Part shown: one piece after another, positions 30,891-36,893 of the stretch | Numbering within the stretch: the first letter of the stretch is position 1 | How the letters are laid out: each line of letters begins with the position of its first letter | DNA from: Bradyrhizobium liaoningense | GTDB lineage: Bacteria > Pseudomonadota > Alphaproteobacteria > Rhizobiales > Xanthobacteraceae | Direction of reading: 5' to 3' | NCBI RefSeq assembly: GCF_018130955.1 | Contig: NZ_JAFCJM010000068.1 | Location: 1-36,893 of the forward strand | Length of the DNA: 36,893 nt | Made by a program: the position numbers and the translations under genes | Notes under the pieces: model-generated | Seen by the model: only the letters and a program-made list of their open reading frames with translations | Told to the model about the DNA's origin: nothing | Databases searched by the model: none

Positions 30891-31652
30891 CTACCCCTCC
30901 ACATTCGCCCTCATCGCCGCCTCGAACTTGTCCGTGAACTCCACGAGCTCGTCCGCGCCGAGATCGCTGACGGCCCAGAAGTTGAGGCCGCGATTGCTCC
31001 AGTGCCGGCAGTTGAAGCCCTGCATCGTCTCCGTCTTCGGCGAACGGAGCGCGGTGTTCGCGGTCTGCGCCACGAACAGGTTGATGACGTGCTGCCGGCG
31101 CCGATAGACCACGGCGCCCAGCGCGCGGGCGTCGATGTAGTCGAGCCGGCCGCCGACCAGCGTAAAGCCCTGCGCGGTGAGGTCGATGACGGGCGGGGCG
31201 ACGTCGAGCTTGCCGTTGAACCACGGCTTTACCGTGTGCTGGTCGGTCGAGATCACGTCGGTGAGGTGGCCGGCCTGGAGCGAACGCAGATGCGCCGACA
31301 CCATCTCCGACAGGATGCGTTGCTGGTCGTCCTGGCGCAGCACGATCGCAAACAGACCGGTAGCGGCAAGCGCCGAAACTGCCGATCCCATGGCAAAGCC
31401 GCGCAGCACGGCGCGACGGTTTGGCCGCTCGCCCTGCGGCAGCGATGCCTCGATGCGTGCGCGCAGATGCGAGGGCGTCGTGTAGCGCAGATTGGTGTCC
31501 GCGAGCACCCGCTTCATCTCGCGATACGCGGCAAGCTCGGCCGCGCAATCCGCGCAGGTCGCGACATGAGCCTCGACCTCGCGCGCGTGGCCGGCGTCGA
31601 GCTCGCCGTCGATCAGCGCGTGAAGCAGGATTTTTGCTTCGTCGCAGGTCAT
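30891..31652 (-). CDS. Membrane anti-sigma factor, zinc-binding
   Basis: A 253-residue anti-sigma factor. The cytoplasmic N-terminal zinc-binding domain has the H-x3-C-x2-C motif (EAHVATCADC) preceded by CDEAKILLHALIDGEL. One membrane span lies at about 80-100 (AMGSAVSALAATGLFAIVL), and a periplasmic or extracytoplasmic domain of about 150 residues follows. Its ATG overlaps the stop of the sigma gene (ATGA), so sigma and anti-sigma are translationally coupled. It would hold the partner sigma factor at the membrane until a signal, possibly envelope or metal stress given the operon, releases it. Confidence 0.9.
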   Translation of the reverse strand: MTCDEAKILLHALIDGELDAGHAREVEAHVATCADCAAELAAYREMKRVLADTNLRYTTPSHLRARIEASLPQGERPNRRAVLRGFAMGSAVSALAATGLFAIVLRQDDQQRILSEMVSAHLRSLQAGHLTDVISTDQHTVKPWFNGKLDVAPPVIDLTAQGFTLVGGRLDYIDARALGAVVYRRRQHVINLFVAQTANTALRSPKTETMQGFNCRHWSNRGLNFWAVSDLGADELVEFTDKFEAAMRANVEG

Positions 31653-32200
31653 TTCGATTGCTCCTCTTCCGCCGTCCAGGCCGCGCGCAGCATCGCGCGG
31701 GCGCGGGCGAGGCGGGACATCACGGTGCCGACGGGCGCGCCGACGGCATCGGCAATTTCGCGATAGGACAGGTTGTTGATCTCCCGCAGCACAAAAGTTT
31801 CCTTGAATGGCTCCGCCAGCGCGTCGATGAGCTTTCTGATCGCCGTGGCATCGCGGCGTCGCAGCATTTCTGTTTCCGGGCCGGCCTCGCTCTCACGCCA
31901 GAGCGGGGTCTGTTCGGCGGCCTCCGGCGCGTCCTCGATCGCCGACGGCCGGTTGGCACGGCGCGCATATTCGGCATTGCAGACGTTGCGGAGGATCGCG
32001 AACAGCCACGGCTTGATCGCCCCTCCGCGAAACGTGTCAAAATGCCTGAGCGCGCGCAGATAGCATTCCTGCACCGCATCCTCGGCGTCGGAGGCGTCGC
32101 GGAGCAGATAGCGGGCGAGCGTATAGACGTCGTCGAGATGCGGCAGTGCCGCCTCGCGGAAGCGCCGTGCCTTGTCCGGATCGTCGCTCGTCGGGGACAT
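31649..32200 (-). CDS. ECF-family RNA polymerase sigma factor
   Basis: A 183-residue sigma-70 of the extracytoplasmic function class. Region 2 lies at about 15-85 (DVYTLARYLLRDASDAEDAVQECYLRALRHFDTF) and region 4 at about 120-175 (LPFKETFVLRE-type helix, LSYREIADAVGAPVGTVMSRLARAR). ATG 32200 is chosen because region 2 then starts at the usual distance; the longer frame adds 36 low-complexity residues. It lies between the cupredoxin gene and its anti-sigma factor. A matching promoter (GTAAC-N16-CGTC) ahead of the operon suggests autoregulation. The ECF subgroup is not assigned. Confidence 0.92.
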   Translation of the reverse strand: MSPTSDDPDKARRFREAALPHLDDVYTLARYLLRDASDAEDAVQECYLRALRHFDTFRGGAIKPWLFAILRNVCNAEYARRANRPSAIEDAPEAAEQTPLWRESEAGPETEMLRRRDATAIRKLIDALAEPFKETFVLREINNLSYREIADAVGAPVGTVMSRLARARAMLRAAWTAEEEQSK

Positions 32201-32300
32201 CGCCGCTCGCTGTGCCGTGTTGCCTGCCGTTGAAGGCGCGCGTGCCCGGCCGGCGGAGGGCCACCGGCCGGGCAAAATGGTGATGCCTTGGTTTGAACCG

Positions 32301-32627
32301 CTACTCAACCTTGATCATCCCCGTCATGTGGGGGTGCAGCGAACAAAAATATTTGTAGTCGCCGGCCGTCGTGAAGGTGAACGAGAACTTGTCGTCGGTG
32401 TCGAGGGTTTTCGACCGGAACTTGCCCGCCGAGACGATGGTGTGGGGGATGTCGTCGCGGTTGGTCCAGGTCACGGTGGTGCCGACCTTCACATTGAGCT
32501 CGGCCGGAGCGAAGACGAAATTGTCGATATGCACCTCGATGTCGTTGTCGGCGCGGGCAGTGGTGACCGGGAGCAGCACGGCCGCGGCCACAACGAGACC
32601 GAAGTCGCGGCGAGTGATCTTTGTCAT
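32301..32627 (-). CDS. Periplasmic cupredoxin, amicyanin/plastocyanin-like
   Basis: A 108-residue blue-copper protein with a twin-arginine-like signal (TRRDFGLVVAAAVLLP, cleavage near ARA-DN). The copper ligands are in place: H62 (DIPHTI), C95, H98 and M101 in FCSLHPHMTG. Electron transfer or copper handling in the periplasm is expected. The ATG at 32627 follows GGGGGA. It is 16 bp downstream of the metallophosphoesterase gene and about 100 bp upstream of the sigma gene, so the four genes look like one operon. Confidence 0.9.
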   Translation of the reverse strand: MTKITRRDFGLVVAAAVLLPVTTARADNDIEVHIDNFVFAPAELNVKVGTTVTWTNRDDIPHTIVSAGKFRSKTLDTDDKFSFTFTTAGDYKYFCSLHPHMTGMIKVE

Positions 32628-32643
32628 CTGCAAAAATCCCCCT

Positions 32644-33588
32644 TCAGCCCTGAAGCGGCGTGTCGATGATTGCCAGCCGCTGGTCGCCCTGCTTGAAGTT
32701 GATGCTGGCAACGCCGAGCATGGAGCGGAGCCTTGCGTCCTCGACCTTCATCGGACCGGGCGAGGGGGCTGACCCCGGTGCCGGCTGCGGGAAGGCAGTC
32801 GAGCGCGCGGTGTGGAAGGTGACGTTGCCTTCGACTTTCTGCATGACCTGGTGGATGTGCCCGTTCAGCACGGTGACCGAGCCGAAGCCTTTCACAAATT
32901 CAAGCGCACGCGCGCCGTCCTCGGTGCCCCAGCCCCATTGCGGGTAGACCGTCCAGAGCGGGATGTGCGCGAACAGCACCACCGGAGTCGATTTCGATTT
33001 ACTGCGGAGATCGTCTTCAAGCCAGGCGAGCTGCTCGGCGCCGAGATTGCCGAGGCCGCCGCCCTTGAGGTCGACGACGTTGACGAGGCCGATGAAGTGC
33101 ACGCCGCCGGCATCGAAGGAGTACCAGCCATGGCCCTTGGTGCCGCGGCCGTAGCGCTCGCGATAGAGCTTCACTTCCTCGTCGATGAAGTCGTGCTCGC
33201 CGGGCACGTAGTGCACATCGAGCTTGGTCTGCGAGATGATGCGCTCGGCGTTGTCGAACTCGGCGGCCTTCGACAGATGGGTGATGTCGCCGGTGTGGAT
33301 CATGAAGGACGGCTTTTCCGGCATCGCGTTGATCTTGTTGACCGCTTCTTCCAGCGTGCCGAGCGCGTTGGGATTGGCCGGCTTGTCGAAACCGACATGG
33401 CTGTCGCTGATCTGCAGGAAGGTCATGCCGGGCGCGGTCGCGGCTTGCGCGGAATCGATGATGCCGAGCGAGCGCGGCACGCCGCCGGTGATGGTCCAGA
33501 GCACGCCGGTGCCGGCCCAGGTCATGCACTCCAGCACTTTGCGGCGGCTCAGGCCGTCTTCGCTGTGGTCGTGATCATGCGTGCTCAT
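32644..33588 (-). CDS. Tat-exported metallophosphoesterase
   Basis: A 314-residue calcineurin-like phosphoesterase. The N-terminus is His/Asp-rich (STHDHDHSEDG) and then carries a twin-arginine signal (LSRRKVLECMTWAGTG, cleavage near AQAATA). The metal-binding motifs are ISDSHVG, HTGDITH, PGEHD, FAHIPLW and NGHIHQ, all intact, so it should be an active dinuclear enzyme. The substrate is unknown. A strong AAGGAG ribosome binding site precedes the ATG. It is the first gene of the cupredoxin / ECF sigma / anti-sigma operon. The His-rich leader could bind metal, though it precedes the signal and may be removed on export. Confidence 0.92.
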   Translation of the reverse strand: MSTHDHDHSEDGLSRRKVLECMTWAGTGVLWTITGGVPRSLGIIDSAQAATAPGMTFLQISDSHVGFDKPANPNALGTLEEAVNKINAMPEKPSFMIHTGDITHLSKAAEFDNAERIISQTKLDVHYVPGEHDFIDEEVKLYRERYGRGTKGHGWYSFDAGGVHFIGLVNVVDLKGGGLGNLGAEQLAWLEDDLRSKSKSTPVVLFAHIPLWTVYPQWGWGTEDGARALEFVKGFGSVTVLNGHIHQVMQKVEGNVTFHTARSTAFPQPAPGSAPSPGPMKVEDARLRSMLGVASINFKQGDQRLAIIDTPLQG

Positions 33589-33666
33589 GCCGCTTCTCCT
33601 TCGGCCCTGGATTGGGCTTTGGAGAGGTGATCGGGGCAGGAGCGGATTTATTCGCGGGAGCGCGAT

Positions 33667-33691
33667 GACGATTTCGTGAGGGGCCCGTTAC
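33667..33691 (-). promoter_or_regulatory. Candidate ECF-sigma promoter of the phosphoesterase operon
   Basis: On the minus strand GTAAC (33691-33687), 16 bases, then CGTC (33670-33667). This AAC-N16-CGT pattern is the general form of ECF promoters. It lies about 80 bp before the phosphoesterase ATG, in a short intergenic region, and the operon encodes its own ECF sigma factor, so positive autoregulation is plausible. Confidence 0.5.
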
Positions 33692-33704
33692 CCCATCTAC
33701 GTCT

Positions 33705-35321
33705 CTACCGCTTATCTTGCAAAATCATCGCCGCGCCCTTCTCGGCGATCATCGCGGTCGGCGTATTGGTGTTGCCTGACGTGATGGTCGGCATGATCGA
33801 GGCGTCGACCACGCGAAGGCCTCCGAGGCCGTAGAAGCGCAGGCGCTGGTCGACGACGGCCATAGGATCGTTGGCTGCGCCCATCTTCGCGGTGCCGACC
33901 GGATGGAAGATGGTGGTACCGATGTCGCCGGCGGCCTTGGCGAGCGAGGCGTCGTCGTCGCCGACGGAGGGGCCGGGCAGATATTCGCTGGGCCGATACT
34001 TTGCCAGCGCCTTCTGTTGCATCAGGCGGCGCGTGGTGCGGATCGCGTCGGCGGCGACCTGGCGATCGTCGTCAGTCGAGAGGTAGTTCGGCGCGATGAT
34101 GGGCTTCTCGTCAGGCGCTGCCGAGCGCAGGCGCACGGTGCCGCGCGAGGTCGGCTGGAGGTTGCAGGCGCTGACCGTGATCGCGGGGAATCGATGCAGG
34201 GGATCGCCGAATTTGTCGAGCGAGAGCGGCTGTACGTGGAACTGGATGTTGGCGCGTGCGCGCGTGGAATCGGAGCGCGTGAAAATGCCGAGCTGCGACG
34301 GCGCCATGGTCAGCGGGCCGCGGCGGCGGAAGGCGTAGTCGAGGCCCATCAGTCCGCGGCGGAACAGGTTGTAATAGGTCTCGTTGAGCGTGCGCACACC
34401 CTCGACCTTGTAGATGGCGCGCTGCTGCAGATGGTCCTGCAGATTCCGGCCGATGCCGGGCTTGTCCATCACGAGGTCGATGCCGAGCGGCGTGAGCCAT
34501 TCGGCGGGCCCGATGCCGGAGCGATGCAGCACCTGGATGGAGCCGATCGCGCCGGCCGACAGGATCACCTCGCCCTTGGCGCGCGCCTCTATAGTCTCGC
34601 CGTTCTGCGCGAAGCGCACGCCGACGGCACGTCCTTGCTCGATGATGAGGCGATCGACCAGCACGTTCTTCTCGAGCCGCAGGTTTGGACGGTTGAGCGC
34701 GGGCTTGAGGAAGCCGCGCGCCGACGACCAGCGCCGGCCGCGCTTCTGGTTGACGTGAAAGTAGCTCGTGCCTTCGTTGTCGCCTGTGTTGAAGTCCGGG
34801 ATGCGCTTGATGCCCATCTCCTCGGCGGCGTCGCCGACGGCGTCGAGCACGGTCCAGGACAGCCGCGGCGCCTCGATGCGCCACCCGCCACCGACACCGT
34901 GATGCTCGCTCGCCCCGAGGAAATGATCCTCCAGCCGCTTGAACACGGGAAGCACGTCGTCATAGCCCCAGCCGGTCATGCCGAGCTGACGCCAATGGTC
35001 GTAGTCGGCGGCCTGTCCGCGCATCGAGATCATGGCGTTGATCGCGGAGCAGCCGCCGATCACCTTGCCGCGGGGATAGGCGAGTGAACGGCCATTCAAG
35101 CCGGGCTCGGCCTCGGTCTTGAACATCCAGTCCGAGCGCGGATTGCCGATGGCGAAGAGATAGCCGACGGGGATGTGGAACCAGATCCAGTTGTCGTCGC
35201 CGCCGGCTTCCAGGATCAGCACGCGGGTCTTCGGATCGGCCGACAGCCGGTTGGCGAGGATGCAGCCGGCCGTGCCGGCTCCGACCACGATATAGTCAAA
35301 CTCACCCTCGAGCCGCTTCAT
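33705..35321 (-). CDS. GMC-family FAD oxidoreductase
   Basis: A 538-residue glucose-methanol-choline oxidoreductase, close in layout to choline and alcohol dehydrogenases. The N-terminal FAD fold is FDYIVVGAGTAGCILANRL. The GMC signatures follow: YPRGKVIGGCSAINAMISMRG, and GEVILSAGAIGSIQVLHRSGIGP. The C-terminal active-site region has HPVGTAKMG and ASIMPTITSGNTNTPTAMIAE. The likely substrate is an alcohol. Choline (BetA) is possible, but no betB, betI or betC gene is adjacent, so no symbol is given. ATG 35321 has a GCGGGTG upstream; a TTG two codons earlier is an alternative. Confidence 0.92.
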   Translation of the reverse strand: MKRLEGEFDYIVVGAGTAGCILANRLSADPKTRVLILEAGGDDNWIWFHIPVGYLFAIGNPRSDWMFKTEAEPGLNGRSLAYPRGKVIGGCSAINAMISMRGQAADYDHWRQLGMTGWGYDDVLPVFKRLEDHFLGASEHHGVGGGWRIEAPRLSWTVLDAVGDAAEEMGIKRIPDFNTGDNEGTSYFHVNQKRGRRWSSARGFLKPALNRPNLRLEKNVLVDRLIIEQGRAVGVRFAQNGETIEARAKGEVILSAGAIGSIQVLHRSGIGPAEWLTPLGIDLVMDKPGIGRNLQDHLQQRAIYKVEGVRTLNETYYNLFRRGLMGLDYAFRRRGPLTMAPSQLGIFTRSDSTRARANIQFHVQPLSLDKFGDPLHRFPAITVSACNLQPTSRGTVRLRSAAPDEKPIIAPNYLSTDDDRQVAADAIRTTRRLMQQKALAKYRPSEYLPGPSVGDDDASLAKAAGDIGTTIFHPVGTAKMGAANDPMAVVDQRLRFYGLGGLRVVDASIMPTITSGNTNTPTAMIAEKGAAMILQDKR

Positions 35322-35457
35322 AGCCAATCACCCGCTGCCTTTTCGAAAAGGCCATAGCCTTGCCGCGCAGCCCTGTACAGCGGTGGGGAGGCTGGGTGGA
35401 ATGCGGTATGCATGCTAGACAGTCGATTTCCACCTAACCGAAAGCTTGAGACCCTCC

Positions 35458-36630
35458 ATGCCCATCGTGAACCGCGTCGCCGACCTTCAACCCGATATCC
35501 AGGCCTGGCGGCGGGACATCCACCAGCACCCCGAATTGCTCTACGACGTCCACCGCACCGCAGCATTCGTGGCGGACAGGCTGCGCGAGTTCGGCTGCGA
35601 CCAGGTGGTGACCGGCCTCGGCCAGACCGGCGTGGTCGGCGTGATCAAGGGCAAGCAGCCGGCGGACGGCGACCTCAAGGTCATCGGCCTGCGCGCCGAC
35701 ATGGACGCGCTGCCGGTCGAGGAACAGACCAACCTGCCTTACGCGTCCAAGACGCCGGGCAAGATGCACGCCTGCGGCCATGACGGCCACACCGCAATGC
35801 TGCTCGGCGCTGCGCGCTATCTCGCCGAGACCCGCAACTTCGCCGGCGATGCCGTCGTGATCTTTCAGCCGGCCGAGGAAGGCGGTGCCGGCGGTGCGGC
35901 CATGGTCAAGGACGGGCTGATGGAGCGTTTTGGCATCGACCAGGTCTACGGCATGCACAACGGGCCCGGTATCCCGATCGGCGCCTTCGCCATCCGGCAG
36001 GGGCCGATCATGGCGGCGACCGACGAGGTCGACATCAAGATCGAGGGTCTCGGCGGCCACGCGGCGCGGCCGCACAAATGCATCGATTCCGTCATGGTCG
36101 GCGCGCAGCTCATCACGGCACTGCAATCGATCGTCGCGCGCAGCGTCGATCCGCTCGAATCCGCCGTCATCTCGATCTGCGAATTCCACGCCGGCAATGC
36201 CCGCAACGTCATTCCGCAGACCGCGGAACTGAAGGGTACGATCCGCACGCTGACCCCGGAGGTGCGCGCGCTGGTGGAGAAGCGTGTGCACGAAGTCGTC
36301 GCGGGCGTGGCGCAGATCACCGGCGCCAAGATCGACCTGCACTACAAGCGCAACTATCCTGTGGTCGTCAATCACGCCGCGCAGACCGATGTTGCGCGAA
36401 AGGTGGCGCAACAAGTCGCGGGCGATGCCAACGTCCACGAGATGCCACCGCTGATGGGCGGCGAGGATTTTGCCTACATGCTGGAAGCGCGCCCCGGCGC
36501 CTTCATCTTCTGCGGCAATGGCGACAGCGCCGGCCTGCATCACCCCGCCTACAATTTCAACGACGAGGCGATCGTCTACGGCACGTCCTACTGGATCAAG
36601 CTGGTCGAAACGTCGCTGGCGGCGTCGTAA
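35458..36630 (+). CDS. M20-family amidohydrolase, hippurate hydrolase-like
   Basis: A 390-residue zinc amidohydrolase of the M20D type that removes N-acyl groups from amino acids or related compounds. Motifs in order are RRDIHQHPELLYD, GLRADMDALPVEEQTNLPY, the metal-binding HACGHDGHTAMLL, FQPAEEGGAGGAAMV, and the C-terminal MPPLMGGEDFAYMLE. A lid or dimerisation domain occupies about 180-290. ATG 35458 (MPIVNRV) is preferred to an in-frame start four codons upstream. It is divergent from the GMC gene. Substrate specificity (hippurate, N-acetylamino acids, auxin conjugates) cannot be told from the sequence. Confidence 0.93.
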   Translation: MPIVNRVADLQPDIQAWRRDIHQHPELLYDVHRTAAFVADRLREFGCDQVVTGLGQTGVVGVIKGKQPADGDLKVIGLRADMDALPVEEQTNLPYASKTPGKMHACGHDGHTAMLLGAARYLAETRNFAGDAVVIFQPAEEGGAGGAAMVKDGLMERFGIDQVYGMHNGPGIPIGAFAIRQGPIMAATDEVDIKIEGLGGHAARPHKCIDSVMVGAQLITALQSIVARSVDPLESAVISICEFHAGNARNVIPQTAELKGTIRTLTPEVRALVEKRVHEVVAGVAQITGAKIDLHYKRNYPVVVNHAAQTDVARKVAQQVAGDANVHEMPPLMGGEDFAYMLEARPGAFIFCGNGDSAGLHHPAYNFNDEAIVYGTSYWIKLVETSLAAS

Positions 36631-36651
36631 GGCGCCTGCCTTCACCTCGCC

Positions 36652-36818
36652 CCGCTTGCGGGGAGAGCATAGGCCGCCTTCGGCGGCCGTTCTGAAGAAC
36701 GCCGAAGCGGAGCTTCGGCTATGCGCGAAGCGATCGGGTGAGGGGGACTCTCCGCGAGTCTAATTCTCACCGTCCTTGTGGAGACTCCCCCTCACCCCAA
36801 CCCTCTCCCCGCAAGCGG
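36652..36818. repeat. Inverted-repeat element of about 170 bp
   Basis: Perfect 16-bp outer arms CCGCTTGCGGGGAGAG (36652-36667) and CTCTCCCCGCAAGCGG (36803-36818). Imperfect inner arms are found at about 36736-36752 (GGGTGAGGGGGACTCTC) and 36781-36797. Smaller hairpins (GGCCGCC TTC GGCGGCC; AAGCGGAGCTT) lie between. Motifs such as CTCACCCCAACCCTCTCCCCGC are familiar as scattered intergenic repeats in Bradyrhizobium. It lies at the convergent junction of the M20 gene and the next minus-strand gene, where it may act as a terminator-like structure. It looks non-autonomous. Confidence 0.75.
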
Positions 36819-36823
36819 CAGGG

Positions 36824-36893
36824 CTATCGCATATGGCTGAGGGCTGCCATGAGGAAGGCATTGTCCCAGCCGGCGCGCTTGATTTTGCGCCGC
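36824..36893 (-). CDS. C-terminal end of a minus-strand gene, cut by the window
   Basis: The minus strand is open from the window edge to a TAG at 36824-36826 and reads RRKIKRAGWDNAFLMAALSH and then MR. Base composition and the position just past a convergent repeat fit the end of a real gene. The family cannot be named from 22 residues. Confidence 0.5.
   Translation of the reverse strand, partial: RRKIKRAGWDNAFLMAALSHMR

Noticed and set aside
30722..30904. Possible HigB toxin remnant upstream of the antitoxin-like gene
   Set aside because: The short frame here is a shadow of the antitoxin's 5' end and shows none of the RelE/HigB C-terminal pattern.

Overview
The window looks like chromosomal DNA of a Bradyrhizobium-type alphaproteobacterium (Bradyrhizobium/Rhodopseudomonas group). 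The grounds are high-GC coding with strong third-position G/C, a nearly complete hopanoid (hpn) locus that includes the C-2 methylase gene hpnP, Omp31/Omp25-type outer-membrane proteins, and intergenic palindromic repeats of a kind I recognise from Bradyrhizobium genomes. No rRNA, tRNA, CRISPR array, transposase or integrase was seen.

Layout. 1-2456: a possible 29-codon membrane peptide and a chemotaxis receptor (minus strand). 2763-6703: eutB - hpnP - eutC, in which the two subunits of the coenzyme-B12 enzyme ethanolamine ammonia-lyase are separated by the B12-binding radical-SAM hopanoid C-2 methylase. 6919-9285: an RND/MMPL-type membrane protein. 9411-11680: a palindromic repeat, two minus-strand exported proteins of unknown function, four perfect copies of a 16-bp tandem repeat, and a small secreted Cys-rich protein. 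11899-17635: the tightly packed operon hpnC-hpnD-hpnE-shc(hpnF)-hpnG, ending at a clear terminator. 17869-22058: an Omp31-like gene, a degraded 3' end of hpnH, an OmpR/QseC-type two-component system and a second Omp31-like gene. 22351-24462 (minus): hpnH and ispH. 24914-29615: hpnN, a convergent DUF2147 gene, and hpnO. 29732-36630: accessory metabolism and stress genes, comprising a GFA-family protein, a VOC protein, an orphan HigA-type antitoxin, a metallophosphoesterase / cupredoxin / ECF sigma / anti-sigma operon, a GMC oxidoreductase and an M20 amidohydrolase. The window ends in an inverted-repeat element and the last 22 codons of a minus-strand gene.

How the genes work together. IspH supplies IPP and DMAPP. 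HpnD, HpnC and HpnE turn farnesyl diphosphate into squalene by way of presqualene diphosphate and hydroxysqualene. Shc cyclises squalene to hopene. HpnH adds adenosine, HpnG removes adenine, and HpnO installs the amino group of aminobacteriohopanetriol. HpnP methylates C-2, and HpnN moves hopanoids to the outer membrane. hpnA, B, I, J and K are not in this window.

The two observations I rate highest are (i) hpnP nested between eutB and eutC, which puts two cobalamin enzymes in one unit, and (ii) a 60-bp decayed copy of the hpnH 3' end at 18794-18853. The second shows that the two-component system and second porin were inserted, or the omp/hpnH junction duplicated, inside the hopanoid locus.
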